Shown here: positions 5,226 through 6,201 of the stretch, in pieces
How positions within the stretch are numbered: position 1 is the first letter of the stretch
Layout: each line of letters opens with the position of its first letter
Source of the DNA: a bacterium
Lineage (GTDB): Bacteria > UBP14 > UBA6098 > B30-G16
Assembly: GCA_027064665.1 (NCBI GenBank)
Contig: JAMOPH010000390.1
Location: 1 to 6,201, forward strand
DNA length: 6,201 bases
Direction: 5' to 3'
Notes under the pieces: generated by a model
The model's database searches: none
Told to the model about the DNA's origin: nothing
What the model saw: the letters and a program-made list of their open reading frames with translations, nothing else
Translations under genes and position numbers: made by a program

Positions 5226-5830
5226 GTTCCGGGAAAACGATTCTGGTTGAAGCCCTCGCCCAGCGCCTCGGCGCAGAGAAAATTGAACTTTCCCCAGAAG
5301 AAAACCCTTTCCTGCAGGATTTTTACCGCAACCCGGAGCGGTTCGCATTCCAAACTCAACTTTTCTTCCTTCTGGAACGGCACAAACTTATGCTCCGCCT
5401 GTTTGAGATTGACCTGTTCCATCAGGTCGTGGTATCGGATTTTGTCTTTGAGAGGGACAGACTCTACGCCTCTTTGATTCTTTCGTCGGCGGAGTTCAAA
5501 CTGTATTCGCAGATAGAACGGTTCCTCAACCGGGAACTTCCCAAGCCGCAGTTGGTGGTATATCTTCAGGCGCCGGTGGATTTGCTTGTCAGAGAAATTC
5601 ATATGCGGGGAAGACCCTTTGAGAGGAAATACATCACCGAGGAATTTATCGCCCATCTTGTGCAGGGATACAACGAGTTTTTCTTCAACTGGTCTGCCAC
5701 TCCCCTTTTGATTGTGGACCGCTCCACGGTGGACATTCACAACACAAAGCAACTGGAATCGTTGGTGGAATACATAACCACGCGGCGGATATCGGGGCAT
5801 CAGTATTACTCCGAGTCAACGCTTTTCTGA
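5186..5830 (+). CDS. Deoxynucleoside kinase (deoxyadenosine/deoxyguanosine kinase type)
   Basis: Cytosolic salvage kinase that phosphorylates deoxynucleosides to 5'-monophosphates using ATP. The 214 residues match the bacterial dAK/dGK-type dNK family in length and motif order: P-loop GAIGSGKT (11-18) after the YIAVE strand; ENPFLQDFY (39-47); AFQTQLFFLLER (54-65); the SDFVFERDRLYA region (84-95), which carries the family's Arg pair near the substrate; LVVYLQAP (123-130); and the Arg-rich LID RGRPFER (141-147). Base preference (dA, dG, dC or dT) cannot be read from sequence by eye. TTG is the start because it places the P-loop at the expected distance and has a ribosome site; no nearer ATG exists. 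It overlaps folK by 40 bases, the last gene of the folate operon. No U-tract terminator reads in its direction; it ends 68 bases before the convergent metK stop. Confidence 0.9.
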   Translation: MERYNYIAVEGAIGSGKTILVEALAQRLGAEKIELSPEENPFLQDFYRNPERFAFQTQLFFLLERHKLMLRLFEIDLFHQVVVSDFVFERDRLYASLILSSAEFKLYSQIERFLNRELPKPQLVVYLQAPVDLLVREIHMRGRPFERKYITEEFIAHLVQGYNEFFFNWSATPLLIVDRSTVDIHNTKQLESLVEYITTRRISGHQYYSESTLF

Positions 5831-5844
5831 CGGGATTTTGGCAC

Positions 5845-5873
5845 AAAAAAGCCGCCCCAGAAACGGAGCGGCT
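5845..5873 (-). terminator. Rho-independent terminator of metK
   Basis: On the minus strand, AGCCGC (5868-5873) pairs with GCGGCT (5850-5855). Two further G:C pairs form after one mismatch, closing a loop of about six bases. The stem runs straight into six Ts (complement of 5845-5850). It lies 25 bases after the metK stop. The plus-strand side of the stem has no U-tract, so it should act mainly on metK transcripts. Confidence 0.85.
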
Positions 5874-5898
5874 CATTCAAATCATCCAGCGGCAGGGA

Positions 5899-6201
5899 TT
5901 ACAGGTATTTTTTCAAATCCTCGGCTTTGTCTGTGCGCTCCCAGGTAAACTCCTCAATTTCCCGCCCGAAATGACCATAGACCGCCGTCTTGCGGTAGAT
6001 TGGTCTGCGAAGGTCAAGGTATTCAATCATCCCACGGGGTGTCAGCGGGAAATTATCACGGATTATTTTCTCCAATTCCTCCTCGGGGATTTTGCCGGTG
6101 CCGTAAGTGTCCACAAATATGGAGATTGGTTCGGGCACGCCGATGGCATAGGACAGTTGGACCTCGCACCTTTCGGCAATACCCGCCGCAACTATATTTT
6201 T
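5899..6201 (-). CDS. metK: S-adenosylmethionine synthase, C-terminal 100 residues (5' end outside window)
   Basis: MetK joins methionine and ATP to make S-adenosylmethionine, the main methyl donor, in the cytosol as a tetramer. Only the last 100 codons are in the window; the frame is open to the edge at 6201. They match the conserved end of the family: KNIVAAGIAERCEVQLSYAI at the edge, then IGVPEPISIFVDTYGTG, PRGMIEYLDLRRPIY and the terminal TAVYGHFGR. The protein ends in EDLKKYL, a normal position for MetK. The gene runs convergent to the folate operon and is followed by a strong terminator. Nothing odd is visible in this fragment. Confidence 0.96.
   Translation of the reverse strand, partial: KNIVAAGIAERCEVQLSYAIGVPEPISIFVDTYGTGKIPEEELEKIIRDNFPLTPRGMIEYLDLRRPIYRKTAVYGHFGREIEEFTWERTDKAEDLKKYL

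Noticed and set aside
5045..5800. 251-codon and 182-codon (4800-5348) open frames on the minus strand
   Set aside because: Both are antisense to folK and the deoxynucleoside kinase, which have clear motifs. Their translations show no recognisable domain.
5839..5852. TGGCAC followed by AAAAAAGC, resembling a sigma-54 promoter
   Set aside because: The GG-to-GC spacing is one base short of the -24/-12 rule, the site follows the kinase stop codon and points at the 3' end of metK, and the bases belong to the metK terminator.

Overview
This is a compact bacterial window of housekeeping and regulatory genes, with roughly 46-56% GC in the stretches I counted by hand. The MEP-pathway enzyme IspH, an NtrC-type regulator, folate enzymes, frequent TTG starts and very short intergenic gaps all point to a bacterium. 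Nothing here allows a phylum call. I see no insertion sequence, CRISPR array, tRNA or rRNA.

Layout. Positions 1-4203 form a minus-strand block. In transcription order it holds: ispH fused to a C-terminal membrane domain (4203-2530); a membrane-anchored DJ-1/PfpI-family protein (2510-1815); a PgeF/YfiH laccase-domain protein (1785-1108); and an NtrC-family sigma-54 response regulator (1068 to beyond position 1). The gaps are 19, 29 and 39 bases, so the block is probably one operon. A second promoter may sit just before the regulator. Positions 4204-4332 are a divergent promoter region with a recognisable -35/-10 pair facing each way and several short inverted repeats.

Positions 4333-5830 form a plus-strand operon of folB (TTG start), folK (4-base overlap with folB) and a deoxynucleoside kinase (TTG start, 40 bases inside folK). 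It faces the 3' end of metK (minus strand, 5899 to beyond 6201). A rho-independent terminator for metK (5845-5873) lies between them.

How the genes fit together. FolB and FolK are consecutive steps of folate synthesis. The deoxynucleoside kinase salvages DNA precursors, and folate cofactors serve thymidylate and purine synthesis, so the pairing makes metabolic sense. MetK makes S-adenosylmethionine. The minus-strand block joins isoprenoid precursor synthesis (IspH) to possible stress or repair functions (DJ-1, PgeF) and a regulator.

The most notable item is the 557-residue IspH protein. A complete IspH of about 280 residues continues in frame into a domain of about 270 residues with some nine membrane segments. 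The layout of that domain and parts of both signature regions resemble the UbiA prenyltransferase superfamily, but most of the metal-binding aspartates are missing. This suggests an IspH tied to the membrane through a degenerate or repurposed UbiA-like domain.
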